Assembly (NCBI RefSeq): GCF_002943525.1
Contig: NZ_CP025394.1
Coordinates: forward strand, 3,224,001-3,288,000
Source: Kitasatospora sp. MMS16-BH015
Lineage (GTDB): Bacteria; Actinomycetota; Actinomycetes; Streptomycetales; Streptomycetaceae
DNA: 64,000 bases
Direction of reading: 5' to 3'
Shown: positions 47,027 to 57,856 of the stretch, piece after piece
Position numbering within the stretch: position 1 is the stretch's first letter
Layout of the letters: each line of letters starts with the position of its first letter
The notes under the pieces: generated by a model
What the model saw: only the letters and a program-made list of their open reading frames with translations
The model's database searches: none
What the model was told of the DNA's origin: nothing
Position numbers and translations under genes: made by a program

Positions 47027-48166
47027 TCACTTCGAGGCCACGGCCTCGGCGTCGCGCAGCACGCGCACCGCGTTGTGCCAGGTGAGCTTCGCCAGGTCGC
47101 CGGTCGACCACCTCCGCCGCAGCAGCTCGGCGATCAGGTTCGGGTAGCCGGCCACGTCGTCCAGGCCGTCCGGGACGAAGGCGGTGCCGTCGAAGTCGCC
47201 GCCGATGCCGAGGTGGTCGATGCCGGCCAGCTCGCGCATGTGGTCGAGGTGGTCGGCCACCGTCGAGACGGTGGCCCGCGGGCGCGGGCGGGTGGCCTCG
47301 AAGGCGCGGTGGCAGGCCATCGCCTCCGGCGTGGTGTCCAGGTGGTGGAAGCCGTGCGCCCGCATGTTCTCGTCCGCCGCCGCCGTCCACTCGACGGCGG
47401 CGGGCAGGATGAACTTCGGCACGAAGGTGGCCATCGCGACCCCGCCGTTGGCCGGCAGGGCGGCCAGCACGTCGTCCGGGATGTTGCGCGGGTGGTCGCA
47501 GACCCCGCGGGCCGAGGAGTGCGAGAAGATCACCGGCGCCGAGGTGACCCGCATCGCGTGCCGCATGGTGTCGGCCGAGACGTGCGAGAGGTCGACCAGC
47601 ATGCCGAGCCGGTTCATCTCCCGGACGACCTCCTCGCCGAACTCGTTCAGCCCGCCGAGCACCCGCACGTCGGTGGCCGAGTCGGCCCAGGGCAGGTTGT
47701 CGTTGTGGGTGAGCGTCATGTACCGCACGCCCAGGCGGTACAGGGCCCGCAGCACGGCCAGCGAGGAGTCGATGCTGTGGCCGCCCTCGGCGCCCATCAG
47801 CGAGGCGATCCGGCCCTCGGCGCGGGCCGTCTCCAGGTCGTCGGCGCTCAGCGCCAGCCGCAGCTGGTCCGGATAGCGCTCGGTCAGCGCCCGGACGAAG
47901 TCGATCTGCTCCAGGGTCGCGGTGACGGCCTTGTCCCCGGCGTAGTCGCTGCGCACGAACACCGACCAGTACTGTCCGCCGACGCCGCCGGCCCGAAGCC
48001 GGGCCAGGTCGGTGTGCAGCCGGCCGCTCTGGTCGCCCGCGAGGTCGATCGCGGAGAAGTCGTAGCCCGCCTGGCAGCGCATCGCCCACGGGAGGTCGTT
48101 GTGGCCGTCCACCACCGGGGTGTCGCGGAGGAGGGCCCTGGCCTGGTCGAGCAGTTCAAGAGTCAT
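47027..48166 (-). CDS. Membrane dipeptidase-family peptidase (M19)
   Basis: A 379-aa zinc-dependent dipeptidase of family M19 (renal dipeptidase-like). Binuclear zinc ligands are visible: [10 protein letters not shown] near residue 20, [10 protein letters not shown] near 123, [15 protein letters not shown] near 190, and [18 protein letters not shown] near 215; GIGGDFDGT near the C-terminus is also conserved. There is no signal peptide, so it is probably cytosolic. ATG at 48166 is chosen as the start of the conserved core. It is codirectional with purE/purK but separated by 68 bp. Confidence 0.95.
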   Translation of the reverse strand: MTLELLDQARALLRDTPVVDGHNDLPWAMRCQAGYDFSAIDLAGDQSGRLHTDLARLRAGGVGGQYWSVFVRSDYAGDKAVTATLEQIDFVRALTERYPDQLRLALSADDLETARAEGRIASLMGAEGGHSIDSSLAVLRALYRLGVRYMTLTHNDNLPWADSATDVRVLGGLNEFGEEVVREMNRLGMLVDLSHVSADTMRHAMRVTSAPVIFSHSSARGVCDHPRNIPDDVLAALPANGGVAMATFVPKFILPAAVEWTAAADENMRAHGFHHLDTTPEAMACHRAFEATRPRPRATVSTVADHLDHMRELAGIDHLGIGGDFDGTAFVPDGLDDVAGYPNLIAELLRRRWSTGDLAKLTWHNAVRVLRDAEAVASK

Positions 48167-48234
48167 GGCCCCCGTTCTACCGTCTGTGGTCGGTGGAACG
48201 GGGGCCATGGGTCACGGTCGTGCCGGGGCGCGGG

Positions 48235-48738
48235 TCAGCGGCCGGCGGCCTTGGCCCGCAGCTTCTTGCCCTTCTCGGTGGCCTGGCTGTTCAGCTCGGC
48301 CTGGAAGTCGACCATCTTCTCGGCCAGTTCGGCGTCGAAGGCGGCCAGCATCCGGACGGCCAGCAGGCCGGCGTTGCGCGCGCCCGCGATCGAGACGGTG
48401 GCCACCGGCACGCCGGCGGGCATCTGGACGATCGACATCAGGCTGTCCATGCCGTCCAGGTAGCGCAGCGGCACCGGCACGCCGATCACCGGCAGCGGCG
48501 TCACGGAGGCGAGCATGCCCGGCAGGTGGGCGGCGCCGCCCGCACCGGCGATGATCGCCTTGAGCCCGCGCGCGTGCGCCTGCTCGCCGTAGGCGACCAT
48601 CTCGCGCGGCATCCGGTGCGCGGAGACCACGTCGACCTCGTACGGGATCTCGAACTCGTCCAGCGCCTGGGCCGCGGCCTCCATGACGGGCCAGTCGGAG
48701 TCCGAGCCCATCACGATGCCAATGAGCGGAGAAGTCAT
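48235..48738 (-). CDS. purE: 5-(carboxyamino)imidazole ribonucleotide mutase
   Basis: A 167-aa class I PurE that converts N5-CAIR to CAIR in de novo purine synthesis. The motif [17 protein letters not shown] is at the N-terminus, VVSAHRMP is the active-site loop and [16 protein letters not shown] carries the nucleotide site. ATG at 48738 overlaps the purK stop (ATGA), so purK and purE are translationally coupled. The C-terminal tail ([12 protein letters not shown]) is basic. Confidence 0.98.
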   Translation of the reverse strand: MTSPLIGIVMGSDSDWPVMEAAAQALDEFEIPYEVDVVSAHRMPREMVAYGEQAHARGLKAIIAGAGGAAHLPGMLASVTPLPVIGVPVPLRYLDGMDSLMSIVQMPAGVPVATVSIAGARNAGLLAVRMLAAFDAELAEKMVDFQAELNSQATEKGKKLRAKAAGR

Positions 48739-49892
48739 TCGGTGATCGTTCCTCGCAGGTAGGCGGCCGCGTGGCGGGCGCGCTCGCGGACGTCCTCGAG
48801 GTCGTCCCCGAAGACGTTGACGTGGCCGACCTTGCGGCCGGGCTTCACGTCCTTCCCGTACATGTGGATCTTCAGCCCGGGGTCGCGGGCCATGCAGTGC
48901 AGGAAGGCGTGGTACATGTCCGGGTAGTCGCCGCCGAGCACGTTGACCATCACGGTCCACTTGGCGCGCGGGCGCGGGTCGCCCAGCGGGAGGTCGAGGA
49001 CCGCCCGGACGTGGTTCTCGAACTGCGAGGTGACGGCGCCGTCCTGCGTCCAGTGGCCGGAGTTGTGCGGGCGCATCGCGAGCTCGTTGACCAGGATGCG
49101 GCCGTCCTTGGTCTGGAACAGCTCGACGGCCAGGTGGCCGGTGATGTCGAGCTCGCCGGCGATCCGCAGGGCCAGGGCCTGGGCTTCGGCGGCGAGCGCC
49201 GGGTCGAGGTCGGGGGCCGGGGCGGTCACCTCGGCGCAGACGCCGTTCTCCTGGACGCTCTCCACCACCGGGTAGGCCACGGCCTGGCCGCTGGGCGAGC
49301 GGACCACGCCGGCGGCCAGCTCGCGCAGGAAGTCGACCTTCTCCTCGGCCAGCACGCCGACACCCGCGAGGAACGGCGCGGCGGCCTCCTCCTCGTTGTC
49401 GACCACCCAGACGCCCTTGCCGTCGTAGCCGCCCCGGACGGTCTTGAGGACGACGGGGTAGCCGTCCCCTTCCTGAGCGAAGGCGGTCACGTCGGCCGGG
49501 TCGGTGACCAGGCGGTGGCGCGGACAGGGGGCGCCGATCGAGTCCAGCTTGGCCCGCATGACGCCCTTGTCCTGGGCGTTCACCAGGGCGTCCGGGCCCG
49601 GGCGGACGGCGATGCCGTCGGCCTGCAGGGCGCGCAGGTGCTCGGTGGGGACGTGCTCGTGGTCGAAGGTGATCACGTCGCAGCCGGCCGCGAAGCGGCG
49701 CAGCGTGTCCAGGTCCCGGTAGTCACCGAGCACCACGTCCGAGACGACCTGGGCCGCCGAATCCTGCGGCGTGTCCGCGAGGAGACGGAACCTGACACCC
49801 AGCGGGATCGCCGCCTGGTGTGCCATGCGGGCCAGCTGCCCGCCGCCGATCATGCCGATCACTGGAAAATTTGCCTTGCCCGCGGAAGTCAC
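48735..49892 (-). CDS. purK: 5-(carboxyamino)imidazole ribonucleotide synthase
   Basis: A 385-aa ATP-grasp enzyme that makes N5-CAIR from AIR, bicarbonate and ATP, acting just before PurE. The N-terminal [16 protein letters not shown], the ATP-grasp core ([18 protein letters not shown]) and the [16 protein letters not shown] segment are diagnostic. The start is GTG at 49892 with only a weak ribosome site. It is the first gene of the purK-purE operon and is divergent from the GtrA gene. Confidence 0.98.
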   Translation of the reverse strand: MTSAGKANFPVIGMIGGGQLARMAHQAAIPLGVRFRLLADTPQDSAAQVVSDVVLGDYRDLDTLRRFAAGCDVITFDHEHVPTEHLRALQADGIAVRPGPDALVNAQDKGVMRAKLDSIGAPCPRHRLVTDPADVTAFAQEGDGYPVVLKTVRGGYDGKGVWVVDNEEEAAAPFLAGVGVLAEEKVDFLRELAAGVVRSPSGQAVAYPVVESVQENGVCAEVTAPAPDLDPALAAEAQALALRIAGELDITGHLAVELFQTKDGRILVNELAMRPHNSGHWTQDGAVTSQFENHVRAVLDLPLGDPRPRAKWTVMVNVLGGDYPDMYHAFLHCMARDPGLKIHMYGKDVKPGRKVGHVNVFGDDLEDVRERARHAAAYLRGTITE

Positions 49893-50069
49893 GCGCCAAG
49901 GATATCCGGGCCGGTCACCGCCGTGCGCCGGTGCTCCGGCGGCGGGGCGGGGCGAGCCCCGGAGCGCTCGACGGGCCCCTGGGCGCCGGTGGTTGGTAGG
50001 GGACCGAGTAGCCTGGATGGCCGGAGTCCGTGACGCACTATCCGATCATGTGCAGGAGATCGCCCGCTT

Positions 50070-50576
50070 ATGACCACGAGCGCCAGCCCCACCCCCTCGC
50101 TGTTCCAGCGGCTCCGGGGCCTCTCGGGCGAAGTGATCAAGTTCGGCATCGTCGGCCTGGTCGGCGTGGTCGTCAACGCCGGTGTGTTCTGGGTCTGCCT
50201 CCAGGGCACCGGCGCGATCAAGTCGCTCTCCGGCTTCATCGCCACCGCCGTCGCGATCGGCACCAACTACCTGGGCTACCGCTACTGGCTCTACCGCGAC
50301 CGCGACGCGGCCTCCCGCAAGCGGGAGATCACCCTGTTCCTGATCTTCAGCGGCATAGGCATGCTGATCGAGAACGGCATCCTGGCCTTCTCGGTGCACG
50401 TGCTCGACTACACCTCCTCCGGCGCCCAGCTGGTCGCCAAGAACGTGGTCGGCCTCGCGGCGGGCACGATCTTCCGCTTCTTCTCCTACCGCACCTGGGT
50501 CTTCAAGGCGCTCCCCGAGCTGGCCGAGACCGACGAGGTGGCCCTGGCCAACGAGCCGGCCCTCGCCAAGCTCTAG
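50070..50576 (+). CDS. GtrA family membrane protein
   Basis: A 168-aa four-helix membrane protein of the GtrA family, implicated in moving lipid-linked sugars across the membrane for surface polysaccharides. The helices lie at about residues 22-42, 50-68, 85-105 and 118-142. The characteristic ends of helices 2 and 4 (NYLGYRYWLYRD and FRFFSYRTWVFK) are conserved and nearly repeat each other, reflecting the family's internal symmetry. Its position beside purK matches Rv3277 of M. tuberculosis. Confidence 0.95.
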   Translation: MTTSASPTPSLFQRLRGLSGEVIKFGIVGLVGVVVNAGVFWVCLQGTGAIKSLSGFIATAVAIGTNYLGYRYWLYRDRDAASRKREITLFLIFSGIGMLIENGILAFSVHVLDYTSSGAQLVAKNVVGLAAGTIFRFFSYRTWVFKALPELAETDEVALANEPALAKL

Positions 50577-50591
50577 CCCGCGGGAAGACCC

Positions 50592-51839
50592 TCAGGCCTC
50601 GTCCTCGCGGCTGCGCCCGAGGAAGAGCGCGAAGACCGCCGGCTTGAGCGAGAGCAGCTCCAGCCGGCCGCCGTCCGCCTCGACCAGGTCGCGGGCCACG
50701 GCCAGGCCGATGCCGGTGGAGTTGCGGCCGCTGACGGCCCGCTCGAAGACCCGGTTGCCCAGCTCCGGCGGCACGCCCGCGCCCTCGTCCTGCACCTCGG
50801 CGACCACCGAGTTGCCCAGCGGGCGCACCCGCAGCGTGATGGTGCCCGCGCCGTGCATGAGCGAGTTCTCGATCAGGGTGGCCAGCACCTGGGCCACCGT
50901 GCCGGGGGTGCCGAGCACGCTCGCCCCGCGCAGGCCCTCGATCCGCAGCCGGCGGCCGGTGTCGCGCAGCGAGGGGCTCCACTCCTCCACCTGCTGCTTG
51001 ATCACGTCGTCCAGCTCGAACGGCACCACGGTGGGGCTGTGCTGGTCGCGCTGGTTGGTGAGCAGCCGCTGCACCACGTCGGTGAGCCGCTCGACCTGCT
51101 GGAGGGCGATGGTCGCCTCCTCCTTGACCGTCTCCGGCTCCTCGGCCAGCGCGGTGATCTCCTCCAGCCGCATGGAGAGCGCGGTGAGCGGGGTGCGCAG
51201 CTGGTGCGAGGCGTCGGCGGCCAGGCGCCGTTCGGCGGTGAGCATCCGGGCGATCCGCTCGGCGCTGGTGTCCAGCACCTCGGCGACCCGGTCGAGCTCG
51301 GGCACTCCGTAGCGGCGGTCGCGCGGGCGCGGGTCGCCCGAGCCGAGCCGTTCGGCCGTCTCGGCGAGGTCCATCAGCGGGCGGGCCAGCCGCTTGGCCT
51401 GCCAGACGGCGAGCGCCACGGCGGCCTGCACGGCCAGCAGGGCGACCACGCCGAGCAGCAGCAGCATGTTGCCGATCTCGTGGTCCACGTCGTTGCGGGA
51501 CTGCACGACCGTCACCGTCTCGCCGCTGGCCCCCGACTCGGAGGCGGTCAGCGCCGGGCCGGTGACCGGTCGGCCGGCCGCGATCAGCGGCTGGCCGGGG
51601 ATGTCCACGGTGACGAAGGACCCGTCGGTGACCTGCGCGGCGAACTTCTCCCCGGTCACCGGCTCGTTCGCCGCCAGCCGGCTCTCGACCAGGCCGAGCA
51701 CCCGCACCGCGGCGGCGTCCACCCGGTCCTTGGCGCCGTTGACGATGCTCTGCTTCTCGATCAGTGCGAGCGGTACGCAGAACACCGCCACCACCACCAG
51801 GACGACGCCCAGCAGCGAGTTGATCATCCGGCGCTTCAC
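50592..51839 (-). CDS. Two-component sensor histidine kinase
   Basis: A 415-aa membrane kinase. TM1 is at about residues 7-27, an extracellular sensor of about 95 residues follows, TM2 is at about 123-147 and HAMP at about 148-200. The phosphoacceptor H212 lies in DASHQLRTPLTAL. The HATPase domain follows, with N-box (LIENSLMHG), G1 (DEGAGVP) and G2 (STGIGLAVARDLVEADGG). It pairs with the response regulator immediately upstream in the operon. The signal is unknown. The start is GTG at 51839. Confidence 0.95.
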   Translation of the reverse strand: MKRRMINSLLGVVLVVVAVFCVPLALIEKQSIVNGAKDRVDAAAVRVLGLVESRLAANEPVTGEKFAAQVTDGSFVTVDIPGQPLIAAGRPVTGPALTASESGASGETVTVVQSRNDVDHEIGNMLLLLGVVALLAVQAAVALAVWQAKRLARPLMDLAETAERLGSGDPRPRDRRYGVPELDRVAEVLDTSAERIARMLTAERRLAADASHQLRTPLTALSMRLEEITALAEEPETVKEEATIALQQVERLTDVVQRLLTNQRDQHSPTVVPFELDDVIKQQVEEWSPSLRDTGRRLRIEGLRGASVLGTPGTVAQVLATLIENSLMHGAGTITLRVRPLGNSVVAEVQDEGAGVPPELGNRVFERAVSGRNSTGIGLAVARDLVEADGGRLELLSLKPAVFALFLGRSREDEA

Positions 51840-51870
51840 CGGCGCTGCCCTTCAGCCGTACCGAGGTCGG

Positions 51871-52545
51871 TCAGTTCTTCTCGAAGCGGAAGCCGACCCC
51901 GCGGACGGTGGCGATGTAGCGCGGGTTGGCCGCGTCGTCGCCGAGCTTCTTGCGCAGCCAGGAGATGTGCATGTCGAGGGTCTTGGTCGAGGTCCACCAG
52001 GTGGTGTCCCAGACCTGCCGCATGATCTCCTCGCGGGTGACCACCCGGCCGGCGTCCCGGACCAGCACTCTCAGCAGCTCGAACTCCTTGGCGGAGAGGG
52101 TCAGCTCCTCCTCGCCGAGCCAGGCGCGGTGCGACTCGATGTCGATCTTCACGCCGTGCGCGCCGGTGGTGAGCTGGTCCACGTTGCCGCGCCGGAGCAG
52201 GGCCCGGACGCGGGCCAGCAGCTCGGCCAGCCGGAACGGCTTGGTCACGTAGTCGTCGGCGCCGGCGTCCAGGCCGACCACGGTGTCCACCTCGTCGGCG
52301 CGGGCGGTCAGCACCAGGACGGGGCAGCTCTTGCCGTCCGCGCGCAGGCGGCGGCAGACCTCCAGGCCGTCCATCTCGGGCAGGCCGAGGTCGAGGACGA
52401 CCAGGTCGACCTCCTCGGTGAGGCCGGCGCCGAGCGCGGACGGGCCGTCCTCGCGGACGAGCACCTCGTACCCCTCGCGGCGCAGCGCGCGGGCCAGTGG
52501 TTCGGAGATCGCCGGGTCGTCCTCGGCCAGCAGCACACAGGTCAT
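51871..52545 (-). CDS. OmpR/PhoB-family response regulator
   Basis: A 224-aa DNA-binding response regulator. The receiver domain has an acidic pocket (E8, D9, D10), the phosphorylation site D52 in VVLDLGLP and the conserved K102 in YVTKPF. A winged-helix output domain follows from residue 125 (LTLSAKEFELLRVLVRDAGRVVTREEIM, then TLDMHISWLRKKLGDD). It is the first gene of the operon with the histidine kinase, 31 bp apart, and is divergent from the peptide transporter gene, which could be a target. Confidence 0.96.
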   Translation of the reverse strand: MTCVLLAEDDPAISEPLARALRREGYEVLVREDGPSALGAGLTEEVDLVVLDLGLPEMDGLEVCRRLRADGKSCPVLVLTARADEVDTVVGLDAGADDYVTKPFRLAELLARVRALLRRGNVDQLTTGAHGVKIDIESHRAWLGEEELTLSAKEFELLRVLVRDAGRVVTREEIMRQVWDTTWWTSTKTLDMHISWLRKKLGDDAANPRYIATVRGVGFRFEKN

Positions 52546-52713
52546 GGGGCTGATGGTAGTCCGCCCGACGCCGGCTGATCAGGCCCCCTGCCACGCGGGT
52601 TCCGCTCGTACGGAGCAACGGGGGCGCGTCCGGGGCGCTTTCCGGGGTAGCCGACTCGTACCGTCGGGCCCAGCGGGGCTCCGACGGCCCGGCTGGGCGA
52701 GGTGGGAGGCGCG

Positions 52714-54216
52714 GTGGCGAGCAGCGAGGCGGAGCTCCGGCGGGAGCGGGCGGCGGAGCCCGAGGGGCCGACCTTCTTCGGTCATCCGCGCGGGTTGGCG
52801 ACCCTCTTCATGACCGAGTTGTGGGAGCGGTTCAGCTTCTACGGGATGCGGTCGCTGCTGGTGCTCTTCCTGGCGGTGCCTGTCTCCGAGGGCGGGATCG
52901 GGCTCGATCCGGTGACGGCCGCCTCGGTGTACAGCGTCTACAACTCGATGATCTACATGCTGGCCATCCCCGGCGGCTGGATCGCCGACCGGGTCTGGGG
53001 CGCCCGCCGGGCGGTGCTGGTCGGCGGGCTGGTCATCATGGGCGGCCACTTCGCGCTCGCGGTGCCGCTGAGCGCCGCCTTCTGGCTGGGTCTGGCGCTG
53101 ATCTCGCTGGGCACCGGCCTGCTCAAGCCGAACGTCTCGGCCATCGTCGGCCAGCTCTACCACGAGGACGACCCCCGGCGGGACGGCGGCTTCACCGTCT
53201 TCTACATGGCGATCAACCTGGGCTCCTTCTTCGCCCCGCTGGTGATCGGCACCGTGGGCCAGAAGGTCAGCTGGCACCTGGGCTTCTCGCTGGCCGGCAT
53301 CGGGATGGGCCTCGGCCTGCTCCAGTACGTGCTGGGGCGGCGCCACCTCGGGGCGGCGGGTCTGACGCCCGGGCGGCCGGCGCCCGAGGCGGAGCGGCGG
53401 CGGGTGCTGCGGCTCTCCGCGCTCTGGGGCGCGGCGGCGGTGGCCCTCTTCGCGCTGGACGCGGCGCTCGGCCGGTTCTCGGTGCACCAGGTGGTCAACG
53501 TCCTGGGCGTGGTCGGGGTGGCGCTGCCGGTCTGGTACTTCACCCGGCTGCGGCGGGACCGCGAGCTCGCCGAGGTGGAGCGCACCCGGCTGTCGGCCTT
53601 CATGTGGTTCTTCATCGCCTCGGCCGTGTTCTGGATGATCTACGACCAGTCCGGCTCGACCCTCTCGCAGTTCGCCAACACCAAGACCGACCGCACGGTG
53701 TTCGGCTTCAGCTTCCCCTCCAGCTGGTTCAACTCGGTCAACCCGCTCTTCATCATCCTGCTCGCCCCGCTCTTCGCCTGGGCCTGGCAGTGGCTGACCC
53801 TGCGGGGGCGCAACCCCTCCACCCCGGTCAAGTTCGCCACCGCCCTGCTGCTGATCGGCGCCTCCTTCGGTCTGATGGGCCTGGCCTCGCTGGCCGCCTC
53901 GGGCGGCACCCTGGTCTCGCCGTTCTGGCTGGTCGGCGTCTACTTCGTGCAGACGGTGGCCGAGCTCTGCCTCTCCCCGGTCGGCCTCTCGCTGACCACC
54001 AAGCTGGCCCCGGCCAAGTACGTGAGCCAGATGCTGGGCCTCTGGTTCCTGGCCACGGCCACCGGCGACGCGGTGGCGGGGTGGACCACGCAGCTGCAGA
54101 AGGCGGTCAGCGCCGACGCGTACTTCTACCTGCAGGGCGGGCTGGCCGCCCTCTGCGGGGTGGCCTTCTACCTGGCCGCGGGCCGGATCCGGCGGCTGAT
54201 GGGGTCTGTGAACTAG
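52714..54216 (+). CDS. POT family di/tripeptide transporter 1
   Basis: A 500-aa proton-coupled oligopeptide symporter (POT/PTR2, MFS fold, about 14 helices). The family motif ExxER is present as ELWERFSFYGMRSLL near residue 35, and the helix 4/5 region reads GRRDGG-type DDPRRDGGFTVFYMAINLG. GTG at 52714 is chosen over 52702 because it has GGGAGG at suitable spacing and gives the start MAS, as in the paralogue downstream. The stop codon lies at the centre of a perfect 24-bp palindrome. It is a tandem paralogue of the next gene. Confidence 0.95.
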   Translation: MASSEAELRRERAAEPEGPTFFGHPRGLATLFMTELWERFSFYGMRSLLVLFLAVPVSEGGIGLDPVTAASVYSVYNSMIYMLAIPGGWIADRVWGARRAVLVGGLVIMGGHFALAVPLSAAFWLGLALISLGTGLLKPNVSAIVGQLYHEDDPRRDGGFTVFYMAINLGSFFAPLVIGTVGQKVSWHLGFSLAGIGMGLGLLQYVLGRRHLGAAGLTPGRPAPEAERRRVLRLSALWGAAAVALFALDAALGRFSVHQVVNVLGVVGVALPVWYFTRLRRDRELAEVERTRLSAFMWFFIASAVFWMIYDQSGSTLSQFANTKTDRTVFGFSFPSSWFNSVNPLFIILLAPLFAWAWQWLTLRGRNPSTPVKFATALLLIGASFGLMGLASLAASGGTLVSPFWLVGVYFVQTVAELCLSPVGLSLTTKLAPAKYVSQMLGLWFLATATGDAVAGWTTQLQKAVSADAYFYLQGGLAALCGVAFYLAAGRIRRLMGSVN

Positions 54217-54226
54217 TTCACAGACC
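54203..54226. terminator. Perfect 24-bp palindrome at the stop codon of POT transporter 1
   Basis: Twelve complementary positions on each side of 54214/54215, with the TAG stop in the centre (arms GGTCTGTGAACT/AGTTCACAGACC). As RNA it folds to a 10-bp stem with a CTAG loop and is followed by a GTAA-TCG-TTAC mini-stem and TTTT, so an intrinsic terminator is likely. As DNA it would also be an ideal operator for POT transporter 2. Confidence 0.6.
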
Positions 54227-54289
54227 GTAATCGTTACTTTTGGTGACCCGGAGGGCCAACTAGGCCGATCTACCGCAAGATTGCCCTGA

Positions 54290-54317
54290 TTGACCTTGAG
54301 TTCGAAGGAAATACTGC
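54290..54317 (+). promoter_or_regulatory. Candidate promoter of POT transporter 2
   Basis: TTGACC (54290-54295), a 16-bp spacer and TACTGC (54312-54317) in a 270-bp intergenic region that is A+T-rich for this genome. The start codon is 170 bp downstream, implying a long leader. Confidence 0.35.
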
Positions 54318-54486
54318 GGCTCGACCATCGAACTAGACTCTCCCTGGCGGCGAATCTTTACCTGGACAAGAGGTGCATCTCGCTCTTTGTCCATCCTTGT
54401 CAGCTAATAGCGCCACGTACAGTGGCCTGGTCACCGCCCGCCGCCACCCCCCTAGGCGGGCGCAGCCAGGCAAGGAACCACTACTG

Positions 54487-55992
<1,506 letters not shown>

Positions 55993-56004
55993 TCTGACAA
56001 GTCG

Positions 56005-56035
56005 AAGGCCCGGCACGGATCCCGTGCCGGGCCTT
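56005..56035 (+). terminator. Intrinsic terminator of POT transporter 2
   Basis: 14-bp perfect arms (56005-56018 and 56022-56035) with a 3-nt loop; TTT overlaps the stem end. It starts 13 bp after the stop codon. Confidence 0.88.
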
Positions 56036-56047
56036 TAGCATCGGGTC

Positions 56048-56611
56048 ATGGACTACCAGCGCCTGCGTTCCGTTGCCGACGAGCTCATGGAGCAGTACGG
56101 CGACCTCGCCAGCAAAGTTGAGATTCGAGACGGCGAGATCACGATGATGATGTCGCCGTCGGCTCCACACGAACTCAACGCGATGCGGCTCCGTCGCCAG
56201 CTCGACCGACAACTCACCGGAGACCTGGTCGCTCACACCGGCGGCGATGTAGAGGACCCGGTGCTCGGCATACTGCGCCGGCCCGATCTGCTGGTCGTCT
56301 CCGAGGCTGACCTGGAGCAAGCGGAGGACTCCATCGACCCCCGCATCCTCCACCTGGTCGCCGAGATCGTCTCGCCGTCGAACCACACCAACGACTACCA
56401 GGAGAAGATGCAGGATTACCCCGCCATGGGTATCCCGCTCTACCTTCTCGTCGACCCCCGCAAGGGCACCGTGACCGTCTGCTCCGACCCGGCCGACGGG
56501 CCCGACGGCCCCCGGTACCGCGCCACCCATGACTACGCCTTCGGCGACGCCGTGCAGGTCGGCCCGTGGACCGTCGACTCCTCCGAGTTCAAGCTCTACG
56601 CGCCCCGCTGA
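56048..56611 (+). CDS. Uma2 family (DUF820) putative endonuclease
   Basis: A 187-aa protein of the Uma2/DUF820 family, which has a PD-(D/E)xK nuclease fold and is expanded in Streptomyces and cyanobacteria. Expected active-site elements are visible: the family's early E/D-rich strand (VEIRDGEITMMMSPSAPHE), RRPDLLVVSEADL (the PD) and LVAEIVSPSNHTNDYQEKMQDY (the ExK-like part with the following Lys). The biological role is unknown. TAGCAT lies 6 nt before the ATG, suggesting a leaderless transcript. The stop is 3 bp from that of convergent hutI. Confidence 0.9.
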   Translation: MDYQRLRSVADELMEQYGDLASKVEIRDGEITMMMSPSAPHELNAMRLRRQLDRQLTGDLVAHTGGDVEDPVLGILRRPDLLVVSEADLEQAEDSIDPRILHLVAEIVSPSNHTNDYQEKMQDYPAMGIPLYLLVDPRKGTVTVCSDPADGPDGPRYRATHDYAFGDAVQVGPWTVDSSEFKLYAPR

Positions 56612-56614
56612 GGG

Positions 56615-57781
56615 TCAGAGCTCCTGGACGCCTGCCCGCCACACGGCGGCCGTCAACGGCACACCCGGGCGGTAGGCGAGGTGGACGTGGGAGGGGGCGT
56701 CGAGGAGGAGGAGGTCGGCGCGGGCGCCGGGGGTGATGCGGCCGACGTCGGTGCGGCGGAGGGCCTGGGCGCCGCCGAGGGTGGCGGCGAGGAGGGCCTC
56801 GTCGGGGGTCATGCCCATCTCGCGGACGGCGACGGCGATGCAGAAGGCCATCGAGCTGGTGAAGCTGGAGCCGGGGTTGCAGTCGGTGGAGAGGGCGACG
56901 GTGGCACCCGCGTCGAGGAGGCGGCGCGCGTCCGGGTAGGGGGCGCGGGTGGAGAACTCCGCGCCGGGGAGCAGCGTCGCGACGGTGGACGAGGAAGCCA
57001 GCGCGGAGACGTCCTCGTCCGTCAGGTGGGTGCAGTGGTCGGCCGAGGCGGCGCCGAGTTCGACGGCGAGCTGCACGCCAGGGCCGTACGAGAGCTGGTT
57101 GGCGTGCACGCGGGGGGTGAGGCCTCGGGCGGCGCCGGCGGTGAGGATGGCCCGGGCCTGGTCGCCGTCGAAGGCGCCCTTCTCGCAGAAGACGTCCACC
57201 CAGCGGGCGTGCGGCGCGCAGACGTCCAGCATCTCGCCGGTGACCAGGTCCACGTACCCGGCCGGGTCCTCCGCGTACTCGGGCGCGACGACATGGGCGC
57301 CGAGGTAGGTGGTCTCGGGTGTGTGGGCGGCGGCGATCCGCAGGGCGCGGGCCTCGTCCTCGACGGTGAGCCCGTAGCCGGACTTGCACTCGATGGTGGT
57401 GGTGCCCTGGCGCAGCGCCTCGCGGATGAACCGGGTGAGCCCCGCCTCCAGCTGGGCGTCCGAAGCGGCCCGGGTGGCGGCCACCGTGGTGCGGATGCCG
57501 CCCGCGGTGTAGGCCTGGCCGGACATCCGGGCGTTGAACTCGGCGGTGCGGTCGCCCGCGAAGACCAGGTGGGCGTGCGAGTCGACGAAGCCGGGGAGCA
57601 GCGCGCGGCCGGCCGCGTCGAAGACGGTGTCGGCGGCGGGCGCGGCGGCGGCCGGGCCGACCCAGGAGACGGTGGAGCCCTCGACCACCACGGCGGCGTC
57701 CGTCAGCAGGCCGAGCGGGCCGCTGCCGAGCGCGGGGTCGTTGGTGACGAGGCTGCCGATGTCGGTGATGAGGAGGCTCAC
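56615..57781 (-). CDS. hutI: Imidazolonepropionase
   Basis: A 388-aa metal-dependent amidohydrolase that opens 4-imidazolone-5-propionate to N-formimidoyl-L-glutamate, the third step of histidine degradation. Metal ligands are H69 and H71 in [12 protein letters not shown]; further conserved segments are [32 protein letters not shown] and STDCNPGSS. The start is GTG at 57781 with GGAAAGG upstream. It is the last gene of the hut cluster, but a strong terminator separates it from hutF, so it may depend on readthrough or its own promoter. Confidence 0.97.
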   Translation of the reverse strand: MSLLITDIGSLVTNDPALGSGPLGLLTDAAVVVEGSTVSWVGPAAAAPAADTVFDAAGRALLPGFVDSHAHLVFAGDRTAEFNARMSGQAYTAGGIRTTVAATRAASDAQLEAGLTRFIREALRQGTTTIECKSGYGLTVEDEARALRIAAAHTPETTYLGAHVVAPEYAEDPAGYVDLVTGEMLDVCAPHARWVDVFCEKGAFDGDQARAILTAGAARGLTPRVHANQLSYGPGVQLAVELGAASADHCTHLTDEDVSALASSSTVATLLPGAEFSTRAPYPDARRLLDAGATVALSTDCNPGSSFTSSMAFCIAVAVREMGMTPDEALLAATLGGAQALRRTDVGRITPGARADLLLLDAPSHVHLAYRPGVPLTAAVWRAGVQEL

Positions 57782-57808
57782 GCCGGAGACCTTTCCAGGG
57801 GAGAAAAG

Positions 57809-57847
57809 TGTGGTGCCCGAGAGGATCAGCCCCTCTCGGGCACCACA
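57809..57847 (-). terminator. Terminator between hutF and hutI
   Basis: 16-bp perfect arms (57809-57824 and 57832-57847) with a 7-nt loop. On the minus strand the stem is followed by CTTTTCTCC. It lies 10 bp after the hutF stop and 28 bp before the hutI start, inside what would otherwise be one operon. Confidence 0.8.
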
Positions 57848-57856
57848 TTCATGATC

